Shown: positions 45,118 to 54,371, numbered from the stretch's first letter. The stretch: 64,000 bases of DNA from Nevskiales bacterium (GCA_011526045.1 WYBE01000068.1:62001-126000), one strand, 5' to 3'. The notes: generated from the sequence alone by a model not told the origin. Translations and numbers: made by a program.

Positions 45118-45480
45118 ATGAATCACACCAGGATCGTATCCGTGCTGAGCACCGTCGTCGTTGGCGTTTCATTGTTGACAGTCGGATCGTGGTCGCCCGC
45201 GGCGGCCGACGAGGAATTTCCTGCTGAGCCGACCGCGACCGAGCATTCGTCCGAGGCCGCCAGGTATCAGCAGGAGGCCGCCGAGCTGGATGAAAAAGCC
45301 GCCAAGCATCAGAAACTCGCGGCGACTTATGCCGCTCGCGCTGCGGGCGGCACCACCCGTGCTGCTGCCTTGCGAAGTCTCTCCAGTCACTGCAAGCGAC
45401 TCGCCAAGGCCTACCGTGAGGCTGCGGACGAGGCCCGGGAAATGGCGAAGGCCCACGAGGACATGTCCGCGGGCGGCTGA
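45118..45480 (+). CDS. Small exported Ala/Glu/Lys-rich helical protein
   Basis: A 120-residue protein with a signal peptide (VLSTVVVGVSLLTVGSWSPA, cleaved near AAADE). The mature part is one long amphipathic helix rich in Ala, Glu and Lys (RYQQEAAELDEKAAKHQKLA, AYREAADEAREMAKAHEDM). This resembles small periplasmic coiled-coil proteins of unknown role. AGGAG lies about 9 nt before the ATG. It stands alone between the LLM oxidoreductase and ilvI. Confidence 0.7.
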   Translation: MNHTRIVSVLSTVVVGVSLLTVGSWSPAAADEEFPAEPTATEHSSEAARYQQEAAELDEKAAKHQKLAATYAARAAGGTTRAAALRSLSSHCKRLAKAYREAADEAREMAKAHEDMSAGG

Positions 45481-45602
45481 CGCGCGACAGGACCGCGGAT
45501 AGGATTGCGGCAACCGTCCGCCGGCGGCGAGGTGGAGTTCGGGAGAAGCTCCGGCGGGCACAGGGCGCCATCGGCGCAGGCCGGTATTGAGCCTCCGCTA
45601 CC

Positions 45603-47456
45603 TCAGAACATCGAGTTCCCGCTCGGTGCGCCCGGTGCTTCCGGTTTCGAGCGGCTCGGGATGAAGTCGCCCGTGATCATCTGGTCGTAGGCCATGCCCG
45701 GACCGACCATCGGGTAGACGCCGGCATCCGGGTCGATGATGACTTCGAGGAAGGCGGGGCCCGGATACTCCAGGAACTCCTGCACCACACGCGGCACGTC
45801 GGCCTTGCGGTCGAGGCGACGCGCAAAGCCGAAGCCATCGGCCTGCGCGGCCTTCACGAAGTCTTTCCGGCGCAGGGTCTTGTCACTGGCCGAGAGCCGG
45901 CCCTTGTAAAAGAGCTTCTGCCACTGCTTGACCATGCCGTCGCCGTAGTTATTGAGCACGACAATCTTGATCGGCAGATCGTAGGTGGTGACGGTCTCGA
46001 GCTCGCCGACATTCATGCGCAGGCTGGCGTCGCCGTCGACGTCGATGACGAGCCGGTCTGGGTGCGCGAACTGCGCGCCGATCGCAGCGGGCAGCCCGAA
46101 GCCCATGGTGCCCATGCTGCCGGAGGTGAGCCACAGTCGTGGCTGGCGGAAGTCGAAGTACTGCGCCGCCCACATCTGGTGCTGGCCGACACCGGTGGTG
46201 ATGATGGCCTCACCGCGCGTGTGGCGGTTGATCTCCTCGATCAGGTAATAGGGCTGGATCAGCGGGCTGGCGCGGTCGTAGTTGTAGGCGAACTGCCGCT
46301 TGAGTTCGGCAACCTCTCGCTGCCACTCACCGAAGTCCGGCCCCTGGTGATGGCGTTCGCCGTAGGTGGTGAGCGTTTCGAGATCACGCGCGAGTTCACC
46401 CACGTGGCGCCAGTCCGCGTGCTTGACCTTGCCGATCTCTGCCGGGTCGATGTCGAAGTGGGCGAGGCGGCGCGCTCTCGGCGCGAACTTTTCCGGCACC
46501 GCGGCGACCCGGTCGTCGAAGCGGGCACCGACCGCAATCAGGAAGTCGCAATCATCGACCGCGTAGTTGGCGAAGGCGGCGCCGTGCATGCCGAGCATGC
46601 GCAGCGCCAGCGGGTCGGTGGTATCGGTGGCGCCGATGCCCATCAGCGTCGTGGTCACCGGGATACCGAAACGGTGGGCGAAGCGGCGCAGCGCCTCGCT
46701 GGCGTTGCCGTTGATGACACCGCCGCCGGCATAGATCAGCGGACGCTTCGACTCGCGCAGCAGGCCGAAGAAACTCTTGCAGTCGCTCGCGGTGAGCGTG
46801 GTATCGCGCATCGCCTGGATCCGCTGCCAGTAGCCCGGTATGGGCAGCAGCCCGCTGCCCTGGAATTCTCCGGTCCAGTTCTGGATGTCCTTCGGCAGAT
46901 CCACGACCACCGGGCCCGGCCGCCCGGTGCGCGCGATTTCGAAGGCGGTGCGGATCGTCGCCTCGAGCTTGTACGGGTCGGTGACCAGCAGCACGTGCTT
47001 GGCAACCGAGCCCATGATCGCGGAGACGGGCGCCTCCTGGAATGCGTCGGTGCCGATCATGCCGGTTGGCACCTGGCCACAGAGCACCACGATCGGCGTG
47101 GAATCGGCCATGCAGTCGCGTACCGGCGTGACGGTGTTGGTCGCGCCCGGCCCCGAGGTGACCAGCACCACGCCGACGCGGCCGCTGGCGCGGGCGTAGC
47201 CCGCGGCCATGAAGCCCGCACCCTGCTCGTTGGCCGGCACGATGATCGGCAGCGGTTCGCGCCCGGCTTCGTCGCGGCGCTCGTCGTTGTAGCGGAACAC
47301 GGCGTCGTAGGTGGGCAGAATCGCCCCGCCGCTGTAGCCGAAGATGACCTCGACGCCCTCGTCCGCCAGCACCTGCACGACCATCTCCGCACCCGTCATG
47401 CGCTTGCCGGCGAGGGGATGCGGGTCGGTCGCCACGGTCTGGGGCGCGGTTGTCAT
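45603..47456 (-). CDS. ilvI: Acetolactate synthase, catalytic subunit
   Basis: A 617-residue TPP- and FAD-dependent enzyme that makes 2-acetolactate or 2-aceto-2-hydroxybutyrate, the first common step to Val, Leu and Ile. Seen are VEVIFGYSGGAILPTYDA, ARASGRVGVVLVTSGPGATN, PKDIQNW, and the TPP/metal motif DGDASLRMNVGELETVTTY. It is about 40 residues longer than E. coli IlvI, mainly at the ends. ATG 47456 is where similarity begins. The regulatory subunit is on the opposite strand, starting 200 bp away. Confidence 0.93.
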   Translation of the reverse strand: MTTAPQTVATDPHPLAGKRMTGAEMVVQVLADEGVEVIFGYSGGAILPTYDAVFRYNDERRDEAGREPLPIIVPANEQGAGFMAAGYARASGRVGVVLVTSGPGATNTVTPVRDCMADSTPIVVLCGQVPTGMIGTDAFQEAPVSAIMGSVAKHVLLVTDPYKLEATIRTAFEIARTGRPGPVVVDLPKDIQNWTGEFQGSGLLPIPGYWQRIQAMRDTTLTASDCKSFFGLLRESKRPLIYAGGGVINGNASEALRRFAHRFGIPVTTTLMGIGATDTTDPLALRMLGMHGAAFANYAVDDCDFLIAVGARFDDRVAAVPEKFAPRARRLAHFDIDPAEIGKVKHADWRHVGELARDLETLTTYGERHHQGPDFGEWQREVAELKRQFAYNYDRASPLIQPYYLIEEINRHTRGEAIITTGVGQHQMWAAQYFDFRQPRLWLTSGSMGTMGFGLPAAIGAQFAHPDRLVIDVDGDASLRMNVGELETVTTYDLPIKIVVLNNYGDGMVKQWQKLFYKGRLSASDKTLRRKDFVKAAQADGFGFARRLDRKADVPRVVQEFLEYPGPAFLEVIIDPDAGVYPMVGPGMAYDQMITGDFIPSRSKPEAPGAPSGNSMF

Positions 47457-47655
47457 AACGGAACGGGCCTCGATGGCGCAACGGGCGGTGCGGGAAGGCA
47501 TTGACCGCCTTGCAGGGCGCTTTCGGCCAGAGTGTCCGGGAATTGAGTTTGCATTGCAATAGCGTGGGAACTCGGTCACCATTCAAAGCCCTGCGCCTGA
47601 AACCCGTGATCATGTGTCAGGCGCCGGCCCAGCAGCATCCCGACGGCCCGGCACC
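47457..47655. promoter_or_regulatory. Divergent control region of ilvI and ilvH
   Basis: 199 bp shared by two outward-facing genes of one enzyme. It contains a hairpin with an 8-bp perfect stem (47593-47600 with 47617-47624, 16-nt loop) about 30 nt before ilvH, and a palindromic TTGCATTGCAA-like stretch near 47550. I see no run of branched-chain amino-acid codons that would mark a classical attenuator. Confidence 0.4.
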
Positions 47656-48162
47656 ATGCGTCACATCATTTCGATTCTTTTGCAGAACGAGGCCGGGGCC
47701 CTGACCCGCGTCGCCTCGCTGTTCTCGACGCGCGGCTTCAACATCGAGTCGCTCAGCGTGGCGCCCACCGAGGATGCGCGCTTCTCGCGCCTCACGCTGG
47801 TCACCATCGGCTCGGAGCAGGTGATCGACCAGATCAACAAGCAGCTCCTCAAGCTCGTCGATGTGGTGAGCATGGCGGATATGACGCGCGGCGATCATAT
47901 CGAGCGGGAGTTGCTGCTGCTCAAGGTGCGGGTGCCGGATGCCGCCTGGGACAGGGTCGGCGATCTCGTCCGGCGCGAGGGGGCGCGTGTGCTCGACGAC
48001 TCCCGCGCCACTTTCACCGTGGAACTCACCAGTACCTGCGGGCGCATCGACGAGTTCGTCGAGAAGATGGCGACGATCAGTTCGATCCTGAGCGTGGTTC
48101 GCAGCGGCCCGATGGCGATCGGGCGCGGCACGCAGGCCCTTGCCGTGCCGATCGCATCCTGA
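47656..48162 (+). CDS. ilvH: Acetolactate synthase, regulatory subunit
   Basis: A 168-residue subunit that confers valine feedback and activates the catalytic subunit. It has an N-terminal ACT domain (MRHIISILLQNEAGALTRVA, FNIESLSVAPTED) and a C-terminal ACT-like half. ATG 47656 begins exactly at the ACT domain. The gene is divergent from ilvI rather than following it. proB starts 17 nt downstream, so it may be read with the proline genes. Confidence 0.93.
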   Translation: MRHIISILLQNEAGALTRVASLFSTRGFNIESLSVAPTEDARFSRLTLVTIGSEQVIDQINKQLLKLVDVVSMADMTRGDHIERELLLLKVRVPDAAWDRVGDLVRREGARVLDDSRATFTVELTSTCGRIDEFVEKMATISSILSVVRSGPMAIGRGTQALAVPIAS

Positions 48163-48178
48163 CCCGCGGGTTCGCACC

Positions 48179-49330
48179 ATGCAAAAGACGCGTGCGCGAA
48201 GCCGCAAGGAGCGCTCCCGGCTGCGCGAGGCCGCTCGCGTGGTCGTCAAGATCGGGTCGTCGCTGCTGGTGGAAAAGAGCTCCGGCCGCCTGCACCGCAA
48301 GTGGCTTGCCTCGCTGGCCGGCGAGGTGGCGCGCATGCGCCGGCGTGGCCAGCAGGTCGTGCTCGTCTCCTCCGGTGCGATCGCGCTCGGGCGTCGTTAT
48401 CTCGGGCTGAAGCCCGAGCAGCGCAAGCTCGAGGAGCTGCAGGCAGCGGCCGCTGCAGGCCAGATCATCCTCGCCCACGCTTATCAGGAACTGCTCGACC
48501 GCCACGAGATCAAGGTTGCGCAGGTGCTGCTCACGCCCGAGGACACCGAGAGCCGCCGCCGCTACCTCAACGCGCGCAACACGCTGCAAACGCTGCTCGA
48601 GCTCGGCGTGGTGCCGGTCATCAACGAGAACGACACCGTCGCGACCGCGGAGATCCGCTACGGCGACAACGACCGGCTCGGTGCGCGTGTGGCCGAGATG
48701 GTCAGCGCCGACTGCCTGGTGCTGTTGTCCGACGTGAGCGGACTCTACGACGCCGACCCCACGAAGAATGCCACAGCGACGCTGATCTCCGAAGTGCGCG
48801 AGATCACGCCGCAGATCGAGTCGCTGGCCGGGGTGTCGGGCACGGAATTCGGGTCCGGCGGCATGATCACCAAGGTGATTGCCGCCCGCATGGCGCTCGC
48901 CGCAGGGTGCGCCACGGTGATCGCGAGCGGCAAGCGCCTGCGTCCTCTCGCCGCGATCGAGTCGGGCAAGCCCTGCACCTGGTTCATCGCTGCGCGTACG
49001 CCGCTCGCGGCGCGCAAGAAGTGGATCGCCGGCACCCTGAAGCCGCGCGGCGAGCTGACCATCGACGCCGGCGCTGTGAAAGCGCTGCTCGGCGGCCGCA
49101 GCCTGCTTCCCGTCGGCGTGGTGGCAGTGGCGGGTACGTTCGAGCGGGGCGATGCCGTCACCGTGATCAGCGGCGACGGCCGCGACCTCGCGCGCGGCCT
49201 GGTCGCCTACGGCAGCGCGGAGGCGCGCCGCATCCAGGGGCGGCGCAGCGAGGACATCGAATCGCTGCTCGGTTATCGTGGCCGTGACGAGATCATTCAT
49301 CGCGATAACCTCGTATTGGTGAACGGGTGA
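48179..49330 (+). CDS. proB: Glutamate 5-kinase
   Basis: A 383-residue enzyme that phosphorylates glutamate in the first step of proline synthesis. The amino-acid-kinase domain (about 18-270) shows [52 protein letters not shown] and [16 protein letters not shown] domain fills about 285-375. It is followed 4 nt later by proA. N-terminal Arg/Lys residues precede the fold. Confidence 0.94.
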   Translation: MQKTRARSRKERSRLREAARVVVKIGSSLLVEKSSGRLHRKWLASLAGEVARMRRRGQQVVLVSSGAIALGRRYLGLKPEQRKLEELQAAAAAGQIILAHAYQELLDRHEIKVAQVLLTPEDTESRRRYLNARNTLQTLLELGVVPVINENDTVATAEIRYGDNDRLGARVAEMVSADCLVLLSDVSGLYDADPTKNATATLISEVREITPQIESLAGVSGTEFGSGGMITKVIAARMALAAGCATVIASGKRLRPLAAIESGKPCTWFIAARTPLAARKKWIAGTLKPRGELTIDAGAVKALLGGRSLLPVGVVAVAGTFERGDAVTVISGDGRDLARGLVAYGSAEARRIQGRRSEDIESLLGYRGRDEIIHRDNLVLVNG

Positions 49331-49334
49331 TGTC

Positions 49335-50621
49335 ATGACCGCGATCAGCCGCAAAGCAGAGGTTCCCCTGGCCGAGACCATGCGTAATCTCGGCCAGCGT
49401 TCGCGCGCTGCGGCGCGCTCCCTCGCGCGGGCTACTACCGCGCAGAAGGACCGCGCGCTGCGCGCCGCTGCCGCGGCCATCCGGGGCGGGCAGGACGAGA
49501 TCCTCGCGGCGAATGCGCGGGACATGGAGTCCGCACGCGCGCGTAACCTGTCGAAGGCGATGCTCGACCGGTTGCTGCTCGATGCCGCCCGTGTGGAGGG
49601 CATGGCACGCAGTGTCGACGAGGTGATCGCGCTGCCCGACCCGGTGGGCCAGGTGATGGCCGAGTGGTCGCGGCCGAACGGGCTCGTGATCCAGCGCGTG
49701 CGCGTGCCGCTCGGCGTGATCGGGATCATCTACGAGAGTCGCCCGAACGTGACGGCCGACGCCGGCGCGCTGTGCCTGAAGTCCGGCAATGCCGTGATTC
49801 TGCGGGGCGGCTCGGAGAGTTTTCATTCGAGCGCCGCGATCCATGGCTGCCTGCAACGGGGCCTGCGCGAGGCGGGACTCCCCGAAGATGCGATCCAGAT
49901 GGTGCCGACGACCGATCGCGAAGCGGTCGGCTACCTGCTCTCCAGCATGCAGGAGTTCGTGGACGTCATCGTCCCGCGCGGCGGGCGCAGCCTGATCGAG
50001 CGTGTGCTGAAGGAGGCGCGCGTGCCCGTGATCGGCCATCTCGAGGGCATCTGCCACACCTACGTGCACCGCTCCGCCGGCGTGGACATGGCAAAGACAG
50101 TGACGCTCAATGCCAAGATGCGCCGCACCGGCATCTGCGGCGCGACGGAGACGCTGCTGATCGACCGGGACTGCCTCGACACGCACTACCAGCCGATCGC
50201 CGATGCGCTGGTCGCCGCCGGCTGCGAGTTGCGCGGCGACGCCACGATCTGTGCGCGCGATCCGCGCGCGAAGCCTGCCACCGAGGAGGACTGGCGCACG
50301 GAGTACCTCGACGCGATCATCTCGGTGCGGGCGGTCGGCGGCGTGGAGGAGGCGATCGAGCACATCACGCGTTACGGCTCGGGCCACACCGAGTGCATCG
50401 TCGCCGAGGACGCAGCCGTGGTGGAGCGGTTTTTCCGCGATCTCGACAGCGCGATCCTGCTGCATAACGCATCCACGCAGTTCGCCGACGGCGGAGAGTT
50501 CGGCATGGGCGCGGAAATCGGCATCGCCACCGGGCGCATCCACGCGCGTGGGCCGGTCGGCGCCGAGCAGCTGACGAGTTTCAAGTATCTCGTGCGCGGC
50601 CAGGGCCAGGCCCGGCCCTGA
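49335..50621 (+). CDS. proA: Gamma-glutamyl phosphate reductase
   Basis: A 428-residue NADPH-dependent reductase giving glutamate-5-semialdehyde in proline synthesis. Motifs: [34 protein letters not shown], and [12 protein letters not shown] with the catalytic Cys near 268. [20 protein letters not shown] is the conserved C-terminal segment. It is the second gene of the proBA pair. A short GC hairpin (50641-50658) follows its stop. Confidence 0.94.
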   Translation: MTAISRKAEVPLAETMRNLGQRSRAAARSLARATTAQKDRALRAAAAAIRGGQDEILAANARDMESARARNLSKAMLDRLLLDAARVEGMARSVDEVIALPDPVGQVMAEWSRPNGLVIQRVRVPLGVIGIIYESRPNVTADAGALCLKSGNAVILRGGSESFHSSAAIHGCLQRGLREAGLPEDAIQMVPTTDREAVGYLLSSMQEFVDVIVPRGGRSLIERVLKEARVPVIGHLEGICHTYVHRSAGVDMAKTVTLNAKMRRTGICGATETLLIDRDCLDTHYQPIADALVAAGCELRGDATICARDPRAKPATEEDWRTEYLDAIISVRAVGGVEEAIEHITRYGSGHTECIVAEDAAVVERFFRDLDSAILLHNASTQFADGGEFGMGAEIGIATGRIHARGPVGAEQLTSFKYLVRGQGQARP

Positions 50622-50698
50622 GCCCGTTCGTCAGGACGGTCCGGCGCCAAATCGCCGGCCGTATACTTGCGCAGCGGCATCAGGACGGAGGGAAGGGT

Positions 50699-51940
50699 AT
50701 GGGTCGCGCCTTTGCGTTGCTTGCGTCGCTCAGTGTCGCTGCGGTTCTCCTCGGGGGCTGCGCCCGCGACCCGGGCCCGGACATCACCGCCGACCTCGTC
50801 GAAATGCCTTCACCGGCCGGGCCCGGCAGCAGCGCGCCACATCTGGCGCTGACGCCGGCCGGCGCCGTCGTAATGAGCTGGCTCGAGGCGTCGGCCGATG
50901 GTGCTGCCCATGAGCTGCGGTTCTCGACGCTCGGCCCCGACGGCTGGTCGTCGCCGGGCGTCGTGGCGCGTGGCACTGATTTTTTTGTCAACTGGGCGGA
51001 CTACCCGTCGGTGAGCCCGATCACGGCGAACGACTGGGCGGCGCACTGGCTGGTGAAGCAACCGGGCGGTATTTATTCCTACGACGTGGCGATCGCGATC
51101 TCACGGGACGCGGGAGCAAACTGGAGCGCTCCGCTGACCCCGCATGACGACGGCACGCCCACCGAGCACGGCTTTGCCACGTTGTTTCGCTGGGACGACG
51201 CGCTCGGCGCGATCTGGCTGGACGGCCGCAATACAAAAAAGGATGCAGCCGGCGAGTCCATGGCGCCGGATCCGGGCGGTATGACGGTGCGCTACGCGCG
51301 TATCGGTTTCGATGGCAAGATGCTCGCCGGCGGCGAGATCGACGACCTCGTCTGCGACTGCTGCGCCACCGATGTCGCGGTGGTGGCGGCCGGCCCGGTG
51401 GTCACCTACCGCAATCGCACTCGCGAAGAGATTCGTGACATCGCAGTGGCACGCTACGCCGATGGCGCCTGGCAGCCCCCGGTGATTCTCGGCGACGACC
51501 AGTGGTACCTGCCGGGCTGCCCGGTCAATGGTTCGACCATTGCCGCCCGGGGCGAGCGTGTGGTCGTGGCCTGGTTCTCGGCCTCGAAACGTCAGCCGCG
51601 CGTGCAACTCGCCTGGTCGGCCGATGGTGGCGCGAGCTTCTCCGCGCCGGTCCTCGTCGACCAGGGGACCGTCAGTGGCCGGGTGGACGTCGTGCTGCTT
51701 GCCGATGACGTCGCGGTCGTGAGCTGGACTGCCAAGCTCGCCGACGGCTCGGGCGAAATACGCATGCGGCGCGTCCCGGCCAGCGGCGAACCGGGTCCGG
51801 TACGAACCGTGACGAAAGGCGACGTCTCGCGCAATGCCGGGTTCCCGCAGATGGTCGCAACGGCTGAGCGGCTGGTCTTTGCCTGGACGGTGCCGGGTGA
51901 GCCATCACGGGTCACAACCGCCACACTCGCCATCGACTGA
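50699..51940 (+). CDS. Sialidase-like beta-propeller lipoprotein
   Basis: A 413-residue lipoprotein (lipobox VLLGGC, Cys near 21). The body has repeated beta-sheet blades with Asp-box-like turns (SRDAGANWSAP, SADGGASFSAP), as in sialidases and related propellers. No Arg triad of true sialidases can be assigned, and a Cys pair (VCDCCATDV) is unusual. It probably binds rather than cleaves. Its stop is 3 nt before a RAYT-type repeat. Confidence 0.7.
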   Translation: MGRAFALLASLSVAAVLLGGCARDPGPDITADLVEMPSPAGPGSSAPHLALTPAGAVVMSWLEASADGAAHELRFSTLGPDGWSSPGVVARGTDFFVNWADYPSVSPITANDWAAHWLVKQPGGIYSYDVAIAISRDAGANWSAPLTPHDDGTPTEHGFATLFRWDDALGAIWLDGRNTKKDAAGESMAPDPGGMTVRYARIGFDGKMLAGGEIDDLVCDCCATDVAVVAAGPVVTYRNRTREEIRDIAVARYADGAWQPPVILGDDQWYLPGCPVNGSTIAARGERVVVAWFSASKRQPRVQLAWSADGGASFSAPVLVDQGTVSGRVDVVLLADDVAVVSWTAKLADGSGEIRMRRVPASGEPGPVRTVTKGDVSRNAGFPQMVATAERLVFAWTVPGEPSRVTTATLAID

Positions 51941-51943
51941 CAC

Positions 51944-51972
51944 AAGGTGCCGGGTTTGGCTTTTTGGCTTAT
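51944..51972 (+). repeat. RAYT-type repeat, copy 2 (left flank of the RAYT gene)
   Basis: 29 nt identical to copy 1 at 19925-19953 and inverted relative to copy 3 at 52965-52992. The unit consists of AAGCCAAA-type octamers next to CCCGGCACC, here read on the reverse strand. Confidence 0.85.
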
Positions 51973-52071
51973 TGCACTGCGCTCATATTGCAACATTCCG
52001 GGGCGAAAGTCGGGCTGGCCGCGAATCGCTGATGGGCAACATTGTCGGGGCTCGAGTCTGCGGAGACCCGC

Positions 52072-52968
52072 ATGCCACGCCGACTTCGCACCCACGTTCC
52101 GGGCGGCTTCTGCCATGTCACGCTGCGTGGCAACCATCGCCAGCCCATCTTCGCCTGCGACCATGATCGCGATGTCCTCGATGGCATGGTGTCTGACATC
52201 CTTGCACGGCTCGATACGAGCATTCATGCCTATTGCTGGATGACCAACCACCTGCACCTGCTGGTACAGGTGGGCAACGAACCGCTGAGCCGCATGATGC
52301 ACGGGCTGGCAACCCGGTATGCGCGGTACTTCCAGAAAGGCCTCGGCACCACGGGGCACCTCTTCGAGCGACGTTACCATGCCGTGCTCGTCCGGGCGGA
52401 CGAGCAACTGCTGGCGGCAGTGCGCTACGTGCATCTGAACCCGGTACGCGCGGGCCTGACGGCCGATCCGAGCCGGTATCGCTGGTCGGGCCACCGTGGA
52501 TACGTGGGTCTCGGCGGGCCAGCGTGGTTACGGACGGGGTTCGTTCTGAACCTGCTGGACATCGATCCGGTGAGAGCCAGATCCGCCTATGCCGGACTGT
52601 TCACCGACTCGTCGCCGGCGAGCGAAGGCGGCGAGGCAGGCTCGTGGACTTCGGATTTGCTGTCCGCGAAGACTGAGGCGCACACCGGATGGTCAACATC
52701 TGCGAGCGGGCGAAGCGCATCCATTGGCGAGCCGCTCGATGAGCTGATCGCGCGGATCTGTGCTGAGCATGGTGTCACGGAAGCCGACCTTCGCAGCCGA
52801 TCGAGAGCGCGTCGCTTTGCTGATGTCCGGGCGCAAATCGCCATGGAATGCCGGGTCTCTGGCTCCGGCACCCTTTCCGCACTGGCGCGACGGTTCGATC
52901 GCCATGTGGCGTCACTATCGAAGGCCGTGGCGCGTCGCGAAGTGGCGCGACGTGAAGTGTCGAAATAA
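52072..52968 (+). CDS. REP-associated tyrosine transposase (RAYT) with DnaA C-terminal-like domain
   Basis: A 298-residue Y1/HUH single-strand transposase. MPRRLRTHVPGGFCHVTLRG is the standard opening. The HUH motif is NHLHLLV (His near 60 and 62), and the catalytic Tyr lies in RYVHLNPVRAGL near 119. Beyond the usual core there is a helical extension (about 210-285: LDELIARICAEHGVTEADLR, RRFADVRAQIAME) that resembles the DNA-binding C-terminal domain of DnaA, as in a subset of RAYTs. Its stop codon lies inside repeat copy 3. It appears intact and may still mobilise the flanking repeats. Confidence 0.88.
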   Translation: MPRRLRTHVPGGFCHVTLRGNHRQPIFACDHDRDVLDGMVSDILARLDTSIHAYCWMTNHLHLLVQVGNEPLSRMMHGLATRYARYFQKGLGTTGHLFERRYHAVLVRADEQLLAAVRYVHLNPVRAGLTADPSRYRWSGHRGYVGLGGPAWLRTGFVLNLLDIDPVRARSAYAGLFTDSSPASEGGEAGSWTSDLLSAKTEAHTGWSTSASGRSASIGEPLDELIARICAEHGVTEADLRSRSRARRFADVRAQIAMECRVSGSGTLSALARRFDRHVASLSKAVARREVARREVSK

Positions 52969-52992
52969 GCCAAAAAGCCAAACCCGGCACCT
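52965..52992 (-). repeat. RAYT-type repeat, copy 3 (right flank of the RAYT gene)
   Basis: 28 nt, the inverted partner of copy 2. Together they enclose about 1.05 kb containing only the transposase gene. It also marks the left edge of the DGR segment. Confidence 0.85.
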
Positions 52993-53025
52993 GACATAAC
53001 GCGCTCGATTCACCTGTTTGGGGGA

Positions 53026-53054
53026 TTGACGATTTGCGGGGGGGGGGGTAGCTT
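53026..53054 (+). promoter_or_regulatory. Putative promoter of the DGR target gene with an 11-G tract in its spacer
   Basis: TTGACG (53026-53031), a 17-bp spacer ending in eleven G (53038-53048), then TAGCTT (53049-53054). The spacing is ideal for sigma-70; the -10 is weak. The leader to the target start is about 145 nt. Loss or gain of one G would change the spacer to 16 or 18. Confidence 0.45.
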
Positions 53055-53201
53055 CCGTGGTGCGGCAATCCGGTAACGGGCAGAGTACCCGGCGGATGGC
53101 CGGCGCCGGGGAACCGGCGGCAGAGCGGCGAAGAAGCAAGAGTTGAGTTGAGAAATCAGGCAGGCTGTTTCGGATCCGGGACGGTCTGCGGGGGAATCAC
53201 G

Positions 53202-53927
53202 ATGAGGACTATCGGGAAGATCATCAGCGGTCTGATGTTGCTGGCCCTGGGCAGTAGTGCCCAGGCGGCGCTGCTGGGCCGGGACCTGAACGGCAGCCCG
53301 GGCAGTTTCGAGGCGTATTACGACACGGTGCTGGACATCACCTGGCTGGCGAATGCCAATCTGGCCGACACCAACGCCTTTGGCGTCAGCGGCATCAATG
53401 CTGACGGCACGATGAACTGGGCGAAGGCGAACGAGTGGATCGCGGCGATGAACAGTGCGGCGTATCTGGGCATCAGCGACTGGCGGCTGCCGACGGTGAC
53501 GGATACCGGCACTTCGGGCTGTAACTTCGCCTACACCGGCACGGACTGTGGTTACAACGTGGACCTGTCCACGGGCGAGATGGCGCATATGTTCTACAGC
53601 ACGCTGGGCAATCTGGCTTACTACAACACCAGTGGCAGCGGTTCGCAGCCCGGCTGGGGTCTGACCAACACGGGCCCGTTCTCCAATCTCAAGCCCAACT
53701 ACTACTGGTCGGGCACTACCTATGCGCCCAATCCCAGTCTCGCGTGGGTCTTCCTCTTCGGCAGCGGCTACCAGGACGGCTACGATAAGAGCGGCAGCTA
53801 CTACGCGTGGGCTGTGCGCCCCGGCGATGCCTTGGTTCCGGTGCCGGCAGCGGTGTGGCTGTTCGGTTCTGCACTGGGCGTGATGGGCGTGTTGCGGCGG
53901 CGGTCACTGACCGGGACCGAGGCGTAG
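53202..53927 (+). CDS. DGR variable (target) protein: secreted DUF1566 protein with VPLPA-CTERM-like tail
   Basis: A 241-residue protein. The signal peptide is MRTIGKIISGLMLLALGSSA. A DUF1566/C-type-lectin-like domain includes NWAKANEWIAAMNSAAYLG and SDWRLPTV (about 70-97). The variable region covers about residues 164-208: invariant YYWSGTTYAPNPS and YAWAVRPG frame the altered positions. After it comes VPVPAAVWLFGSALGVMGVL and RRR, a VPLPA-CTERM type sorting tail (motif, hydrophobic helix, basic end) recognised by exosortases. The protein should therefore be exported and held at the envelope with its ligand face exposed. The ATG has a GGGGG-containing site about 8 nt upstream. No exosortase gene is in the window. 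Confidence 0.92.
   Translation: MRTIGKIISGLMLLALGSSAQAALLGRDLNGSPGSFEAYYDTVLDITWLANANLADTNAFGVSGINADGTMNWAKANEWIAAMNSAAYLGISDWRLPTVTDTGTSGCNFAYTGTDCGYNVDLSTGEMAHMFYSTLGNLAYYNTSGSGSQPGWGLTNTGPFSNLKPNYYWSGTTYAPNPSLAWVFLFGSGYQDGYDKSGSYYAWAVRPGDALVPVPAAVWLFGSALGVMGVLRRRSLTGTEA
53692..53824 (+). repeat. DGR variable repeat (VR)
   Basis: 133 nt, gap-free partner of TR 54546-54678. All 20 mismatches are at TR adenines, in 14 AAY codons. The resulting residues are Y, L, V, L, G, S, Y, D, G, Y, D, G, S and Y in order. The last 23 nt (ending GCTGTGCGCCCCGG) are identical in both and GC-rich, as expected for the initiation-of-mutagenic-homology end. Confidence 0.97.
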
Positions 53928-53996
53928 GTGCTTCGGTATTTTTGTCCTTTTGGGGGGTGCCGGGGGGTGTCCCCCGGCCGGATTTTCGTTGAGCTG

Positions 53997-54371
53997 ATGG
54001 CCCGCTACGAGCATCTGCCGATCTACAAGCAGGCGCTCGACGCGGCGGTGCACTTCGAGAAGGTGGTGGCGGGGTTCTCCCGCTATCACAAGTACACGCT
54101 CGGCACGGAGATCCGCAGCCAGAGCCGGGCGGCGCTGGCGCTGATCGTACGTGCCAACGGCGCCCGCGACCGCGCATCCGTGCTGGTGGAACTGCGCCAG
54201 TGCCTCGATGAGCTGCTGATTCTCCTGCGGCTTGCAAAGGAGGTGCGCGCCTTCCGCAGTTTCAGTTCGTTCCAGTACGCGATCGAAAAAGTAGTTTCGG
54301 TTTCCAGACAGAACGAGGGGTGGTTGAGGAGCAGCAAGGGCAAATCAGTGAGGGAGCCAGAATCGCCGTGA
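53997..54371 (+). CDS. avd: DGR accessory variability determinant (Avd-like four-helix protein)
   Basis: A 124-residue helical protein of the S23-intervening/bAvd type: YEHLPIYKQALDAAVHFEKV, SRYHKYTLGTEIRSQSRAAL and LRQCLDELLILLRLAKEVRA are the family signatures. In characterised DGRs, Avd forms a pentameric barrel that binds the reverse transcriptase and template RNA. The gene lies between target and template, the usual place. ATG 53997 is chosen by homology; the frame runs further upstream without similarity. Confidence 0.92.
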   Translation: MARYEHLPIYKQALDAAVHFEKVVAGFSRYHKYTLGTEIRSQSRAALALIVRANGARDRASVLVELRQCLDELLILLRLAKEVRAFRSFSSFQYAIEKVVSVSRQNEGWLRSSKGKSVREPESP

